Positions 44,194-53,011 of a stretch of 64,000 nt of DNA are shown one piece after another (the first letter of the stretch is position 1; every line of letters starts with the position of its first letter). The position numbers and the translations under genes are program-made. Source of the DNA: Maribacter ulvicola (GTDB taxonomy: Bacteria; Bacteroidota; Bacteroidia; Flavobacteriales; Flavobacteriaceae); NCBI RefSeq assembly GCF_900155985.1, contig NZ_FTMA01000006.1, forward strand, positions 62,001-126,000. The letters run 5' to 3'. A model generated the notes under the pieces. The model saw only the letters and a program-made list of their open reading frames with translations. It was not told the DNA's origin and ran no database searches.

Positions 44194-45171
44194 TTATTTG
44201 TATAAAACCTTTTTAACAGCATCAATCACATCTTTATGATTTGGCAACCACTCTTCTAATAACACAGGAGAATAGGGAGCTGGCGTATCTGCAGTGTTTA
44301 TCTTAACAACAGGAGCATCTAAATAATCAAACGCATGGGCTTGTATATGATAGGTAATTTCAGTTGCTACGTTACCAAACGGCCAAGCTTCTTCTAAAAC
44401 TACTAAACGGTTTGTCTTCTTTACAGATTTTAATATAGCCTCATAGTCCAAAGGCTTTACCGTACGCAAATCAATGACCTCACAACTAATTCCTTCTTTC
44501 TCTAATTCATCTGCAGCTTTATCCGCTTCTTTAATAATCTTACCAAAAGAAACGATGGTAACATCTTTACCTTCTCTACGAATATCTGCAACACCTAGCG
44601 GAATGGTGTAGTCACCCTCTGGCACTTCTCCTTTGTCACCATACATTTGTTCAGACTCCATGAAAATTACAGGGTCATTATCACGTATAGCCGCTTTTAA
44701 CAATCCTTTTGCATCTGCCGGGTTAGATGGTACAACCACTTTTAATCCCGGACAGTTAGCATACCAACTCTCAAAAGCTTGTGAGTGCGTTGCCGCCAAT
44801 TGACCTGCTGATGCGGTAGGACCTCTAAATACAATAGGACAAGGAAATTGCCCACCAGACATCTGTCTGATCTTCGCTGCATTATTTATAATTTGATCTA
44901 TACCTACCAATGCAAAGTTGAAGGTCATAAATTCTATAATAGGTCTATTACCGGTCATAGTTGAACCAACACCAATTCCTGCAAAACCAAGTTCTGATAT
45001 TGGAGTGTCAATAACTCTCTTAGGACCAAACTCGTCCAACATCCCTTTAGAAGCCTTATATGCGCCATTGTATTCCGCTACCTCTTCACCCATCAAATAG
45101 ATAGATTCATCCTTCCTCATTTCTTCGGACATGGCCTCGGCTATTGCTTGCCTAAATTGTAGTGTTTTCAT
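44194..45171 (-). CDS. pdhB: pyruvate dehydrogenase E1 component, beta subunit
   Basis: The 325-residue thiamine-diphosphate E1 beta chain forms the alpha2beta2 E1 that decarboxylates pyruvate. It has AIAEAMSEEMRKDESIYLMG, the GIGVGSTMTGNRPIIEFMT stretch and ATHSQAFESWYANCPGLKV. The alpha subunit and E2 are not in the window, so pdhB is on its own here. It is divergent from etfBA, and the 174-base spacer carries the etf palindrome. Confidence 0.93.
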   Translation of the reverse strand: MKTLQFRQAIAEAMSEEMRKDESIYLMGEEVAEYNGAYKASKGMLDEFGPKRVIDTPISELGFAGIGVGSTMTGNRPIIEFMTFNFALVGIDQIINNAAKIRQMSGGQFPCPIVFRGPTASAGQLAATHSQAFESWYANCPGLKVVVPSNPADAKGLLKAAIRDNDPVIFMESEQMYGDKGEVPEGDYTIPLGVADIRREGKDVTIVSFGKIIKEADKAADELEKEGISCEVIDLRTVKPLDYEAILKSVKKTNRLVVLEEAWPFGNVATEITYHIQAHAFDYLDAPVVKINTADTPAPYSPVLLEEWLPNHKDVIDAVKKVLYK

Positions 45172-45269
45172 GTTATGGTAAATATTATTCTTTGTTATAT
45201 GCTAGAAAGCAAGCAAAAATAGGAAATATAATGTCAAAAAATAGAATGCCCTATTTAAAAAAAGTTATA

Positions 45270-45298
45270 AAATTTACTATGCATGCATAGTAAATTTG
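45270..45298 (+). promoter_or_regulatory. 28-bp palindromic operator overlapping the etfB -7 element
   Basis: Bases 45270-45297 are a perfect palindrome whose core reads TACTATGCATGCATAGTA. Its right end TAAATTTG (45291-45298) is a perfect match to the -7 consensus TAnnTTTG. Transcription would start near 45305, giving a 40-base leader before etfB. A repressor bound here would block the polymerase. The site resembles MarR-type operators found near fatty-acid oxidation genes in this phylum, which fits etf as the partner of acyl-CoA dehydrogenase. Confidence 0.6.
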
Positions 45299-45345
45299 AA
45301 TTTTATTAGCTATCTTCGTAACCATTGATATAAAGTTTTTTACTC

Positions 45346-46086
45346 ATGAAGATATTAGTTTGTATAAGTAATGTTCCAGATACCACATCCAAAATAAACT
45401 TTACGGATGGCGACACCAAATTTGACACCAATGGTGTACAGTTTGTAATTAACCCGAACGACGAATTTGGATTAACAAGAGCTATGTGGTTTAAAGAAAA
45501 ACAAGGTGCCATAGTACATATTGCTACTGTTGGCGGCCCAAGTGTTGAACCTACAATGCGTAAAGCACTTGCCATTGGCGCTGATGAAGCTTTTAGAATT
45601 AATACGGAACCTACAGACGGATTTTCCGTTGCCAAACAATTGGCAGAAGTTGTTAAAAACGGTAGTTACGATTTAGTTATTGGCGGTAGAGAATCTATTG
45701 ATTACAACGGCGGAATGGTACCAGGAATCTTAGCTTCTTTGACAAATATGAATTTTATCAATTCTTGTATTAATCTTGAAATTGACGGAAATAATGTTAC
45801 TGCGGTCAGAGAAATTGATGGCGGAAAAGAAAAATTGAGCAGCGCCCTACCCTTAGTAGTAGGCGGTCAAAAAGGTCTTGTAGAAGAAAGTGATCTTCGT
45901 ATTCCCAATATGCGAGGTATTATGATGGCGAGAAAGAAAGCGCTAACAGTTGTTGAACCTATAGACGCTATAAAAGCTACCGAAGACAAGAAATTCGACA
46001 AACCGGCTCCAAAAGGTCAAGTTAAACTTGCCGACAGTGTAGACCAATTGGTTGATCTATTGCATAATGAAGCCAAAGTCATTTAA
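45346..46086 (+). CDS. etfB: electron transfer flavoprotein subunit beta
   Basis: Together with EtfA this FAD/AMP protein takes electrons from acyl-CoA dehydrogenases. The 246 residues include the start ILVCISNVPDTTSKINF, then GGRESIDYNGGMVPGILA and the C-terminal ALPLVVGGQKGLVEESDLRI typical of this subunit. It is followed by etfA after 37 bases. Confidence 0.95.
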   Translation: MKILVCISNVPDTTSKINFTDGDTKFDTNGVQFVINPNDEFGLTRAMWFKEKQGAIVHIATVGGPSVEPTMRKALAIGADEAFRINTEPTDGFSVAKQLAEVVKNGSYDLVIGGRESIDYNGGMVPGILASLTNMNFINSCINLEIDGNNVTAVREIDGGKEKLSSALPLVVGGQKGLVEESDLRIPNMRGIMMARKKALTVVEPIDAIKATEDKKFDKPAPKGQVKLADSVDQLVDLLHNEAKVI

Positions 46087-46123
46087 TAACCTAAATAATA
46101 GGTAATCATTAAAAACAAAAAAA

Positions 46124-47092
46124 ATGTCAGTTTTAGTATATACAGAATCAGAACAAGGAAAATTTAAAAAGAATGCGTACGAGGTTGCCTCTTACGCTTC
46201 TGCAGTTGCCCAAATGATGGGTACCACAGTTACCGCTATTGCTTTCAATAGTACTGAAAACGAATCGCTTGGTGAATACGGAGTTTCAAAAGTAATCAAC
46301 GTAAAAGATGATGCCCTAGCAACTTTTAATGCTGGATCATATGCCTCTTCCATTGCCGAAGCCGTTAAGAGCACAGAAGCAAAAGTGATTATTTTAAGCT
46401 CTAGCACGGATACGAAGTATTTAGCACCATTATTATCTGCAAAATTATCTGCAGGTTACGCACCTAACGTAGTGCAGGCTCCAGATAGCACTTCGCCGTT
46501 TACGGTAAAAAGAACCGTTTTCAGTAACAAAGGTTTTGCACACACCCAAATAGATACCGATATTAAAATAGTAGGAGTATCCAATAATGCTTTTGGTGCT
46601 CATGAAAACAAAACAGCTATTTCTGTTGATGAAATAGACGCCACGACAGACGCTACGACCAACGACACCAAATCTCTTGAAATAGATAAAGTTGTTGGCA
46701 AGGCTACTATTGCAGATGCCGATATCGTTGTTTCCGCAGGTAGAGGAATGAAAGGTCCAGAAAACTGGGGAATGATTGAAGAGTTAGCCGATGTATTAGG
46801 TGCTGCAACTGCTTGTTCCAAACCGGTATCCGACCTAGGGTGGAGACCTCATGGTGAGCACGTAGGACAAACAGGTAAACCTGTAGCAAGCAATCTTTAC
46901 ATTGCAATAGGCATTTCTGGTGCCATTCAACATTTAGCAGGTGTGAGTGCGTCAAAAACCAAAGTTGTTATTAATAATGACCCAGAAGCACCATTTTTTA
47001 AGGCAGCAGATTACGGAATTGTTGGAGACGCCTTTGAAGTAGTTCCTCAATTGATTGAAAAATTAAAGGCTTTTAAGGCACAAAACGGTTAA
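46124..47092 (+). CDS. etfA: electron transfer flavoprotein subunit alpha
   Basis: The 322-residue FAD-binding subunit. The C-terminal FAD motifs are GRGMKGPENWGMIEELADVL, CSKPVSDLGWRPHGEHVG and IGISGAIQHLAGV. Coupled with etfB, it is probably expressed with fatty-acid oxidation functions and quinone-linked oxidoreductase activity. A terminator follows at 47120-47165. Confidence 0.95.
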   Translation: MSVLVYTESEQGKFKKNAYEVASYASAVAQMMGTTVTAIAFNSTENESLGEYGVSKVINVKDDALATFNAGSYASSIAEAVKSTEAKVIILSSSTDTKYLAPLLSAKLSAGYAPNVVQAPDSTSPFTVKRTVFSNKGFAHTQIDTDIKIVGVSNNAFGAHENKTAISVDEIDATTDATTNDTKSLEIDKVVGKATIADADIVVSAGRGMKGPENWGMIEELADVLGAATACSKPVSDLGWRPHGEHVGQTGKPVASNLYIAIGISGAIQHLAGVSASKTKVVINNDPEAPFFKAADYGIVGDAFEVVPQLIEKLKAFKAQNG

Positions 47093-47119
47093 ATTTTTGT
47101 TATTTTGTGCCCCTTAAAG

Positions 47120-47165
47120 GGCTGTTCGGATAGTTGTAGCCCAAGTATTCGAACAGCCTTTTTTT
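47120..47165 (+). terminator. terminator after etfA
   Basis: GGCTGTTCG and CGAACAGCC form a 9-bp stem with a 21-base loop followed by seven T residues on the plus strand. It ends 13 bases before the next coding start. Confidence 0.8.
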
Positions 47166-47177
47166 AGTTGAAAATCT

Positions 47178-47807
47178 ATGAGTCTAGTACGATTAAAAAT
47201 AAAAGGTATCTCTTACAGCCAAACCCAGAATGGTGCATATGCACTTATTTTGAACGAAGTTGAAGGCGATAGAAAGTTACCTATTGTAATTGGCGCTTTT
47301 GAAGCTCAATCTATTGCTATTGCCTTAGAGAAAGAGATTAAACCGCCAAGACCACTTACACATGACCTCTTTAAAAACTTTGCCGATAGGTTTGATATTG
47401 TTATCAAACAGGTGATTATACACAAATTGGTAGATGGTGTTTTCTATTCTAGTATCATTTGCGAGAGAGATGGAATTGAAGAGATCATAGACGCAAGAAC
47501 TAGTGATGCCATTGCCTTGGCCCTGCGTTTCAACGCTCCTATTTTTACGTATAAAACCATACTGGACAAAGCTGGTATTTTTTTAAAGTTTTCATCTAAA
47601 GAGAAAGACCAAAAGGACAGTGATGACAGTATTATGGTCGATGAAATATTACAAGAAGGTGAAACCATAGAAATAGATTCAGGCGCTACAGACGGATATA
47701 AAGAACTCACTTTAAGCGAACTAGAAGCAGAATTAAAAAAAGCAGTCAGCAACGAGGACTACGAAAAAGCGGCAAAACTGAGAGATGAAATCTCTAAACG
47801 CAACTAA
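47178..47807 (+). CDS. bifunctional nuclease family protein with UVR motif
   Basis: The 209 residues have the DUF151 nuclease domain at about 1-130 (RLKIKGISYSQTQNGAYALI, LPIVIGAFEAQSIAIALE, ARTSDAIALALRF) and a C-terminal UVR helix (LEAELKKAVSNEDYEKAAKL). In plants the fold has been reported to cut RNA and DNA. A role in RNA or DNA handling is inferred. It is upstream of the nucleoside transporter in the same direction with an 18-base spacer, so the two may form one operon. Confidence 0.88.
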   Translation: MSLVRLKIKGISYSQTQNGAYALILNEVEGDRKLPIVIGAFEAQSIAIALEKEIKPPRPLTHDLFKNFADRFDIVIKQVIIHKLVDGVFYSSIICERDGIEEIIDARTSDAIALALRFNAPIFTYKTILDKAGIFLKFSSKEKDQKDSDDSIMVDEILQEGETIEIDSGATDGYKELTLSELEAELKKAVSNEDYEKAAKLRDEISKRN

Positions 47808-47825
47808 ACATTAAATTTACAGTTT

Positions 47826-49286
47826 ATGAAAAAGGGCAAATGGTTGCTATTTTTTGCACTAATTCTTACCTCATTTACTTTTGCTCAAAACGTAGACGTA
47901 TCTCAACCTTTAGAAAATACAGTTGACACCACTTTAGTCGATGCTGCCGCAACTGCTAGTGTTATGGGGATGGAAGCTAACGAAGGTTTTTCTTTCAATA
48001 GTCTTGGGAGAGGTATTCTAGGTATGGCAGTCTTACTTTTTTTAGCATTTCTATTCAGTTCTAACAGAAGAGCCATTAACTGGAAAACAGTGGGCATAGG
48101 TCTCGCTCTTCAATTAGTAATTGCCATCGGTGTACTTAAAGTTCCTTTTGTACAATTGGTTTTTGAGCAAATAGGAAAAATATTTGTCAGTATTTTAGAG
48201 TTTACACGTGCAGGCAGTAAATTCCTTTTTGAAGGTCTAGTGGTCGACACAAGTACTTTTGGTTATATTTTTGCCTTTCAAGTGCTACCAACCATTATAT
48301 TCTTCTCTGCCCTAACCTCTTTATTGTTTTATTTAGGGTTAATTCAAAAAGTAGTAAAATGGTTAGCTTGGGCGCTTTCTAAAACATTAGGAATTTCAGG
48401 ACCAGAAAGCCTTTCTGTTGCCGGGAACATCTTTCTTGGACAAACAGAAGCCCCCCTGTTAATTAAAGCATACTTAGAAAAAATGACCAAGTCAGAAATC
48501 CTTTTGGTCATGATCGGTGGTATGGCAACAGTTGCCGGTGCCGTGCTGGCTGCCTATATAGGATTCTTAGGAGGTGAGGACGAATTGTTACAATTGGTAT
48601 TTGCAAAACATCTTTTAGCGGCATCTGTCATGGCTGCTCCCGGCGCAATTGTTATCTCTAAAATATTATATCCACAAACCGAAGAAGTAAATAGCGACGT
48701 TCACGTTTCTTCCGAAAAAATTGGAGCTAATGTATTGGACGCTATATCAAACGGTACCACAGAAGGTTTAAAACTTGCCGTTAATGTTGGCGCCATGCTT
48801 TTGGTATTTGTTGCCATTATTGCCATGGTTAACGGTATTTTAGAATGGGCAGGAGATTTAACTCACTTAAATAATTGGATAGCCGAAAACACCTCTTACT
48901 CCAAATTCTCACTAGAAGCAATTTTAGGAACAATTTTCGCTCCTTTAATGTGGTTAATTGGCGTAGCAAATGATGACATTATGCTCATGGGACAATTACT
49001 AGGCATTAAGCTGGTTGCTAGTGAATTTGTTGGCTACATACAGCTAGCAGAACTCAAAGACCTAAGTACATTACCACATCTAAAGTTTAACAAGTCGGTA
49101 ATTATGGCAACTTATATGTTATGCGGTTTTGCAAACTTTGCATCTATAGGTATTCAAATTGGTGGTATTGGATCACTTGCCCCAGGTCAAAGAAAAACCT
49201 TATCTGAATTTGGAATGAAAGCGGTATTAGGCGGGTCATTAGCCTCATTACTTTCGGCTACTATTGCCGGTATGATTTTAGGGTAA
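47826..49286 (+). CDS. concentrative nucleoside transporter with signal-like N-terminus
   Basis: The 486 residues contain a CNT core from about residue 60 with PESLSVAGNIFLGQTEAPLL, GMATVAGAVLAAY and GFANFASIGIQIGGIGSL. It imports nucleosides by sodium or proton symport. The N-terminus is extended: a signal-like helix (LLFFALILTSFTFAQ) and a polar stretch of about 40 residues precede the first transporter helix. Nearby deoxynucleoside kinase and thyA fit nucleoside salvage. A family III repeat follows the stop. Confidence 0.9.
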   Translation: MKKGKWLLFFALILTSFTFAQNVDVSQPLENTVDTTLVDAAATASVMGMEANEGFSFNSLGRGILGMAVLLFLAFLFSSNRRAINWKTVGIGLALQLVIAIGVLKVPFVQLVFEQIGKIFVSILEFTRAGSKFLFEGLVVDTSTFGYIFAFQVLPTIIFFSALTSLLFYLGLIQKVVKWLAWALSKTLGISGPESLSVAGNIFLGQTEAPLLIKAYLEKMTKSEILLVMIGGMATVAGAVLAAYIGFLGGEDELLQLVFAKHLLAASVMAAPGAIVISKILYPQTEEVNSDVHVSSEKIGANVLDAISNGTTEGLKLAVNVGAMLLVFVAIIAMVNGILEWAGDLTHLNNWIAENTSYSKFSLEAILGTIFAPLMWLIGVANDDIMLMGQLLGIKLVASEFVGYIQLAELKDLSTLPHLKFNKSVIMATYMLCGFANFASIGIQIGGIGSLAPGQRKTLSEFGMKAVLGGSLASLLSATIAGMILG

Positions 49287-49288
49287 AC

Positions 49289-49312
49289 GCCCCCTAGTCT
49301 CCTAAGGGAGAA
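49289..49312. repeat. family III repeat after the nucleoside transporter
   Basis: GCCCCCTAGTCTCCTAAGGG plus AGAA starts two bases after the transporter stop codon and resembles the metF copy (CCCCCTAG...AAGGG.GAA). The rest of the spacer before thyA (49313-49452) shows only a weak TGCTG/CAGCA hairpin at 49358-49374. Confidence 0.5.
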
Positions 49313-49452
49313 TTCTAGGTACTACGTTAATAATTATTGATAACTGAGAAGTTATTCTGCTGTTTAAAACAGCATCTTTCTTTATTTTTGTTCTAACATA
49401 AATAATTACTCCGTAAGAGCACTACGCAAAGGACTCAGGGAACTCTATTCAT

Positions 49453-50277
49453 ATGAAACAATACCACGACTTACTTCATCACGTATTAGCTGAAGGAAAC
49501 CAAAAAGGTGACCGTACAGGAACAGGAACCAAAAGTGTTTTTGGTTATCAAATGCGTTTTGACCTCAGTGAAGGTTTCCCCATGGTAACCACCAAAAAAT
49601 TACATTTAAAATCTATAGTTCATGAACTACTTTGGTTTTTAAAAGGGGATACCAATATTAAGTATTTACAGGAGAACGGTGTTCGTATTTGGAATGAATG
49701 GGCAGATGAAAATGGAGATCTTGGCCCGGTTTATGGTCATCAATGGCGTAACTGGAACAATGATGAAATTGACCAGATCAAGGAGGTTATTCATTCTTTA
49801 AAAACAAATCCTAACAGTAGACGAATGTTAGTTTCCGCATGGAACCCTAGCGTTTTGCCAGATACTTCAATGTCTTTCTCTGAGAATGTAGCTAACGGTA
49901 AAGCGGCTTTACCACCCTGCCATGCATTCTTTCAATTTTATGTTGCAGACGGTAAACTATCTTGCCAGCTATACCAACGTAGCGCAGATATCTTTCTAGG
50001 CGTACCATTTAATATTGCATCTTACGCTTTGTTTACCATGATGATGGCTCAAGTTTGTGGTTATAAAGTTGGTGATTTTATTCATACTTTCGGTGATGCA
50101 CATATTTACAACAATCATTTGGAGCAGGTTGAACTACAGTTAAGCAGAGAACCTAGAGCACTGCCAAAAATGAAAATAAATCCTGACGTGAAAGATATTT
50201 TTGATTTTAAATTCGAAGATTTTTCGCTGGAAGATTATAATCCGCATCCTCATATAAAAGGGAAAGTAGCCGTATAG
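49453..50277 (+). CDS. thyA: thymidylate synthase
   Basis: It makes dTMP from dUMP with methylene-THF. The 274 residues have [32 protein letters not shown], the catalytic [12 protein letters not shown] (Cys) and [18 protein letters not shown]. Its folate product is recycled by FolA encoded 4 kb downstream. It shares direction with egtB after 71 bases. Confidence 0.97.
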   Translation: MKQYHDLLHHVLAEGNQKGDRTGTGTKSVFGYQMRFDLSEGFPMVTTKKLHLKSIVHELLWFLKGDTNIKYLQENGVRIWNEWADENGDLGPVYGHQWRNWNNDEIDQIKEVIHSLKTNPNSRRMLVSAWNPSVLPDTSMSFSENVANGKAALPPCHAFFQFYVADGKLSCQLYQRSADIFLGVPFNIASYALFTMMMAQVCGYKVGDFIHTFGDAHIYNNHLEQVELQLSREPRALPKMKINPDVKDIFDFKFEDFSLEDYNPHPHIKGKVAV

Positions 50278-50348
50278 TATCAATTTCTTAATTTATTGAA
50301 TTAAATGCTATTGCTCAATTTTATTTATCTTACAATAAAATTGTTTTC

Positions 50349-51509
50349 ATGGTTAGTACTGATACGCTCATAGATTTCTTTTTAGAAACCAGAGAGCATA
50401 CCGAGGCTATTTGCAGTCCTCTAGAAATTGAAGATTATGTGGTACAACCTATCATTGACGTCTCTCCTCCTAAATGGCACTTAGGCCATACTACTTGGTT
50501 TTTTGAAGAATTTATTCTAAAAACATATGATAAGTCCTATCAAATTTTTGACGAAGATTTCTCTTTTGTGTTCAATAGTTACTATGAAACCGTTGGCAAA
50601 CGTGTTGTACGTTCCGATCGTGGTAATCTATCAAGACCATCGGTAAAAAAGGTATATGAATACCGTAATTACGTGACCCAAGCAATGAACAAATTGCTAG
50701 AATCCAACAATGAACAAACTCTATTAGAAGTTCTTGAAATAGGAATTCATCACGAGAAACAACATCAAGAATTATTACTAACAGATATTAAATATATTCT
50801 TGGCAACAACCCGCTATTACCTAAATACTCAGACACTTTTGAAGAATTTACCATTGAGAAAGATGCCCAACAATGGATTGGTATGAGTGAAGGCATATAT
50901 GAAATAGGCCATGATTCTGCAGACTTTTGTTTTGACAATGAATTAGGAAAACACAAAGTATACCTTCATAAATATCAAATATCAAACAAACTTATTACCA
51001 ATGCCGAATATATTGAGTTTATAAAAGCAGAGGGTTACAAACGTTTTGATCTTTGGCATGCCGCAGGTTGGGATTGGGTGCAGCAAAATAATGTAAACGC
51101 GCCATTATATTGGCATGAAATTGATGGAATTTGGCATTACTATAACCTTAATGGGTTATCCGAAGTTGACCTACAAGCTCCTGTTACCCATATTTCTTAT
51201 TTTGAAGCATTCGCCTTTGCCCAATATAAAGAATGCCGTCTACCCACTGAATTTGAATGGGAAGCTGCGCAAAACCTATTTAATTGGGGCCAACGCTGGG
51301 AATGGACAGAAAGTGCCTATTTGCCCTACCCAAACTATAAAAAAGCGGATGGTGCATTAGGCGAATACAACGGCAAGTTCATGGTCAACCAGAAAGTACT
51401 TAGAGGAAGTTCCGTAGCTACACCTATTAATCATGCCAGGCACACCTATCGTAATTTTTTTCCAACAGATTTAAAATGGCAATTTACAGGAATAAGATTA
51501 GCTAAATAA
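50349..51509 (+). CDS. egtB: ergothioneine biosynthesis protein EgtB-like sulfoxide synthase
   Basis: The N-terminal DinB-like domain has iron-binding histidines at H47 (KWHLGHTTWFFEEF), H135 and H139 (IHHEKQHQELLL). The C-terminal formylglycine-generating-enzyme-like domain carries CRLPTEFEWEAAQ near residue 300 and GSSVATPINHARHTYRNF. EgtB joins hercynine to a thiol with oxygen. The 386-residue length, without an OvoA-type methyltransferase tail, favours EgtB. EgtD follows 16 bases downstream. No egtA or egtC is visible, so the thiol partner is uncertain. Confidence 0.85.
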   Translation: MVSTDTLIDFFLETREHTEAICSPLEIEDYVVQPIIDVSPPKWHLGHTTWFFEEFILKTYDKSYQIFDEDFSFVFNSYYETVGKRVVRSDRGNLSRPSVKKVYEYRNYVTQAMNKLLESNNEQTLLEVLEIGIHHEKQHQELLLTDIKYILGNNPLLPKYSDTFEEFTIEKDAQQWIGMSEGIYEIGHDSADFCFDNELGKHKVYLHKYQISNKLITNAEYIEFIKAEGYKRFDLWHAAGWDWVQQNNVNAPLYWHEIDGIWHYYNLNGLSEVDLQAPVTHISYFEAFAFAQYKECRLPTEFEWEAAQNLFNWGQRWEWTESAYLPYPNYKKADGALGEYNGKFMVNQKVLRGSSVATPINHARHTYRNFFPTDLKWQFTGIRLAK

Positions 51510-51525
51510 CAACGACATACTGATT

Positions 51526-52494
51526 ATGCAAGACACTAAAACAGCACCAGTTGTTTCAACTGAATTTGAAAAAGAAGTTTATTCCGGTTTAACCGACTTT
51601 CCTAAACATCTATCTTCTAAATATTTCTACGATAAAAAAGGCGATAAGCTCTTTCAAGACATTATGGCAATGCCAACCTATTATCTTACTGATTGTGAGT
51701 ATGAAATTCTTGAAACCAATAAAAAGGAAATTACCGAATTATTTACAGGTTTTGGCTCTTTTGATTTAATAGAACTTGGTGCAGGAGATGGCAAAAAGAC
51801 CAAAATCTTGCTAAAAGAATTCAGTGACAAGAAGATTGATTTTACATATGTCCCAATTGACATTAGCGACAATGCGCTAAACCAACTTCACAACTCTATT
51901 GAAAAAGAACTACCAAAAATTAATATTCAACCCGTTCAAGGCACTTACTTTAACGCGTTAAAAAAAATAAACAACCGTAAGAACAGAAAAATAATTTTGT
52001 TCTTAGGGTCCAATATTGGCAATTTAGAACACGACCAAGCTGTTGATTTTATGACTAACATTCAAAAATTAATGCAACCGAACGACTTGCTTTTTATGGG
52101 ATTTGATCAGAAGAAAAACCCGCAAACCATATTGGATGCATATAATGATCAAGAAGGTGTCACGGCAGCATTCAACAAAAACGTACTCGCAAGAATAAAT
52201 ACAGAACTTAATGCAAATTTTGACTTAGATCAATTTTTACATTGGGAAGTATACAATCCAGAAACAGGATCTGCAAAGAGCTACTTGGTATCAAAAATTG
52301 AACAAACGGTAAGAGTTGACAGACTTGACCTAACGGTTAATTTCAATCAATGGGAAACCATACACACTGAAATTTCTCAGAAATACGATGACAAAATTAT
52401 TACTTGGTTAGCCGAACAATCTGGGTTAAAAATGATGACCGAATACAAATCTCAAGAATATGGCTATAAAAACTGTGTTTTTAAAAAAGCCTAA
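51526..52494 (+). CDS. egtD: histidine N-alpha-trimethyltransferase
   Basis: It methylates histidine to hercynine with three SAM. The 322 residues have YFYDKKGDKLFQDIMAMPTY YLTDCEYEIL near the N-terminus, the SAM motif DLIELGAGDGKKTKILL and LFLGSNIGNLEHDQAVDFM, all hallmark EgtD segments. It is 16 bases behind egtB and ends before the bidirectional terminator at 52517. Confidence 0.92.
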   Translation: MQDTKTAPVVSTEFEKEVYSGLTDFPKHLSSKYFYDKKGDKLFQDIMAMPTYYLTDCEYEILETNKKEITELFTGFGSFDLIELGAGDGKKTKILLKEFSDKKIDFTYVPIDISDNALNQLHNSIEKELPKINIQPVQGTYFNALKKINNRKNRKIILFLGSNIGNLEHDQAVDFMTNIQKLMQPNDLLFMGFDQKKNPQTILDAYNDQEGVTAAFNKNVLARINTELNANFDLDQFLHWEVYNPETGSAKSYLVSKIEQTVRVDRLDLTVNFNQWETIHTEISQKYDDKIITWLAEQSGLKMMTEYKSQEYGYKNCVFKKA

Positions 52495-52516
52495 TACGTA
52501 AACCTAAAAAAGGAAA

Positions 52517-52545
52517 GCCTGCATTGAAAAATTGCAGGCCCTTTT
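52517..52545. terminator. bidirectional terminator between egtD and the CBM48 gene
   Basis: GCCTGCA and TGCAGGC pair around an A-rich loop, with T residues on both sides. It serves egtD on the plus strand and the small gene at 52567-52863 on the minus strand. Confidence 0.75.
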
Positions 52546-52566
52546 AGTATATCTAAAAGTTATTTT

Positions 52567-52863
52567 TTACAACTCTAAAACTGCATTTTCAGAACCAGCA
52601 AAATCATTCCACTGGTAACGATCAGCTTCTCCTTCATTTACATATTCTCCGTCAACAATATATTTGAACTCAAAAGTAGTCTCTTTTGGAAGATCAAATG
52701 TTCCTTTAAAAGAACCGTTCTTCTGCTTCTTAAGTGCGCTTTTTTTAGCGTTCCAATTGTTAAAATCACCTACTACAGCTACTTTTTTTGCATCGTCTGT
52801 AGGCACCGTAAAAGTAACCTTACATACTGGCTTAGTTTTTAAATATTTTTTCGCAATTGCCAT
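52567..52863 (-). CDS. CBM48 / early-set glycogen-binding domain protein
   Basis: A 98-residue stand-alone domain with VTFTVPTDDAKKVAVVGDFN, NWNAKKSALKK, GSFKGTFDLP and FEFKYIVDGEYVNEGEADR, the carbohydrate-binding fold found in AMPK-beta and branching enzymes. It probably binds glycogen or alpha-glucan or acts as a regulatory partner. No catalytic domain is attached. Confidence 0.88.
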   Translation of the reverse strand: MAIAKKYLKTKPVCKVTFTVPTDDAKKVAVVGDFNNWNAKKSALKKQKNGSFKGTFDLPKETTFEFKYIVDGEYVNEGEADRYQWNDFAGSENAVLEL

Positions 52864-53011
52864 GATATTAAGTTTAATATTTAAGACAAAACTAGTATAA
52901 TAAAATACTCATTTCCAATACTTAAGAAATTTTTATCAAATCCTTAATATTTATCCTATTTATAGATGTACCACAAAATTTAACCCTACAAAATTGTCTT
53001 ATTATGAAAAG

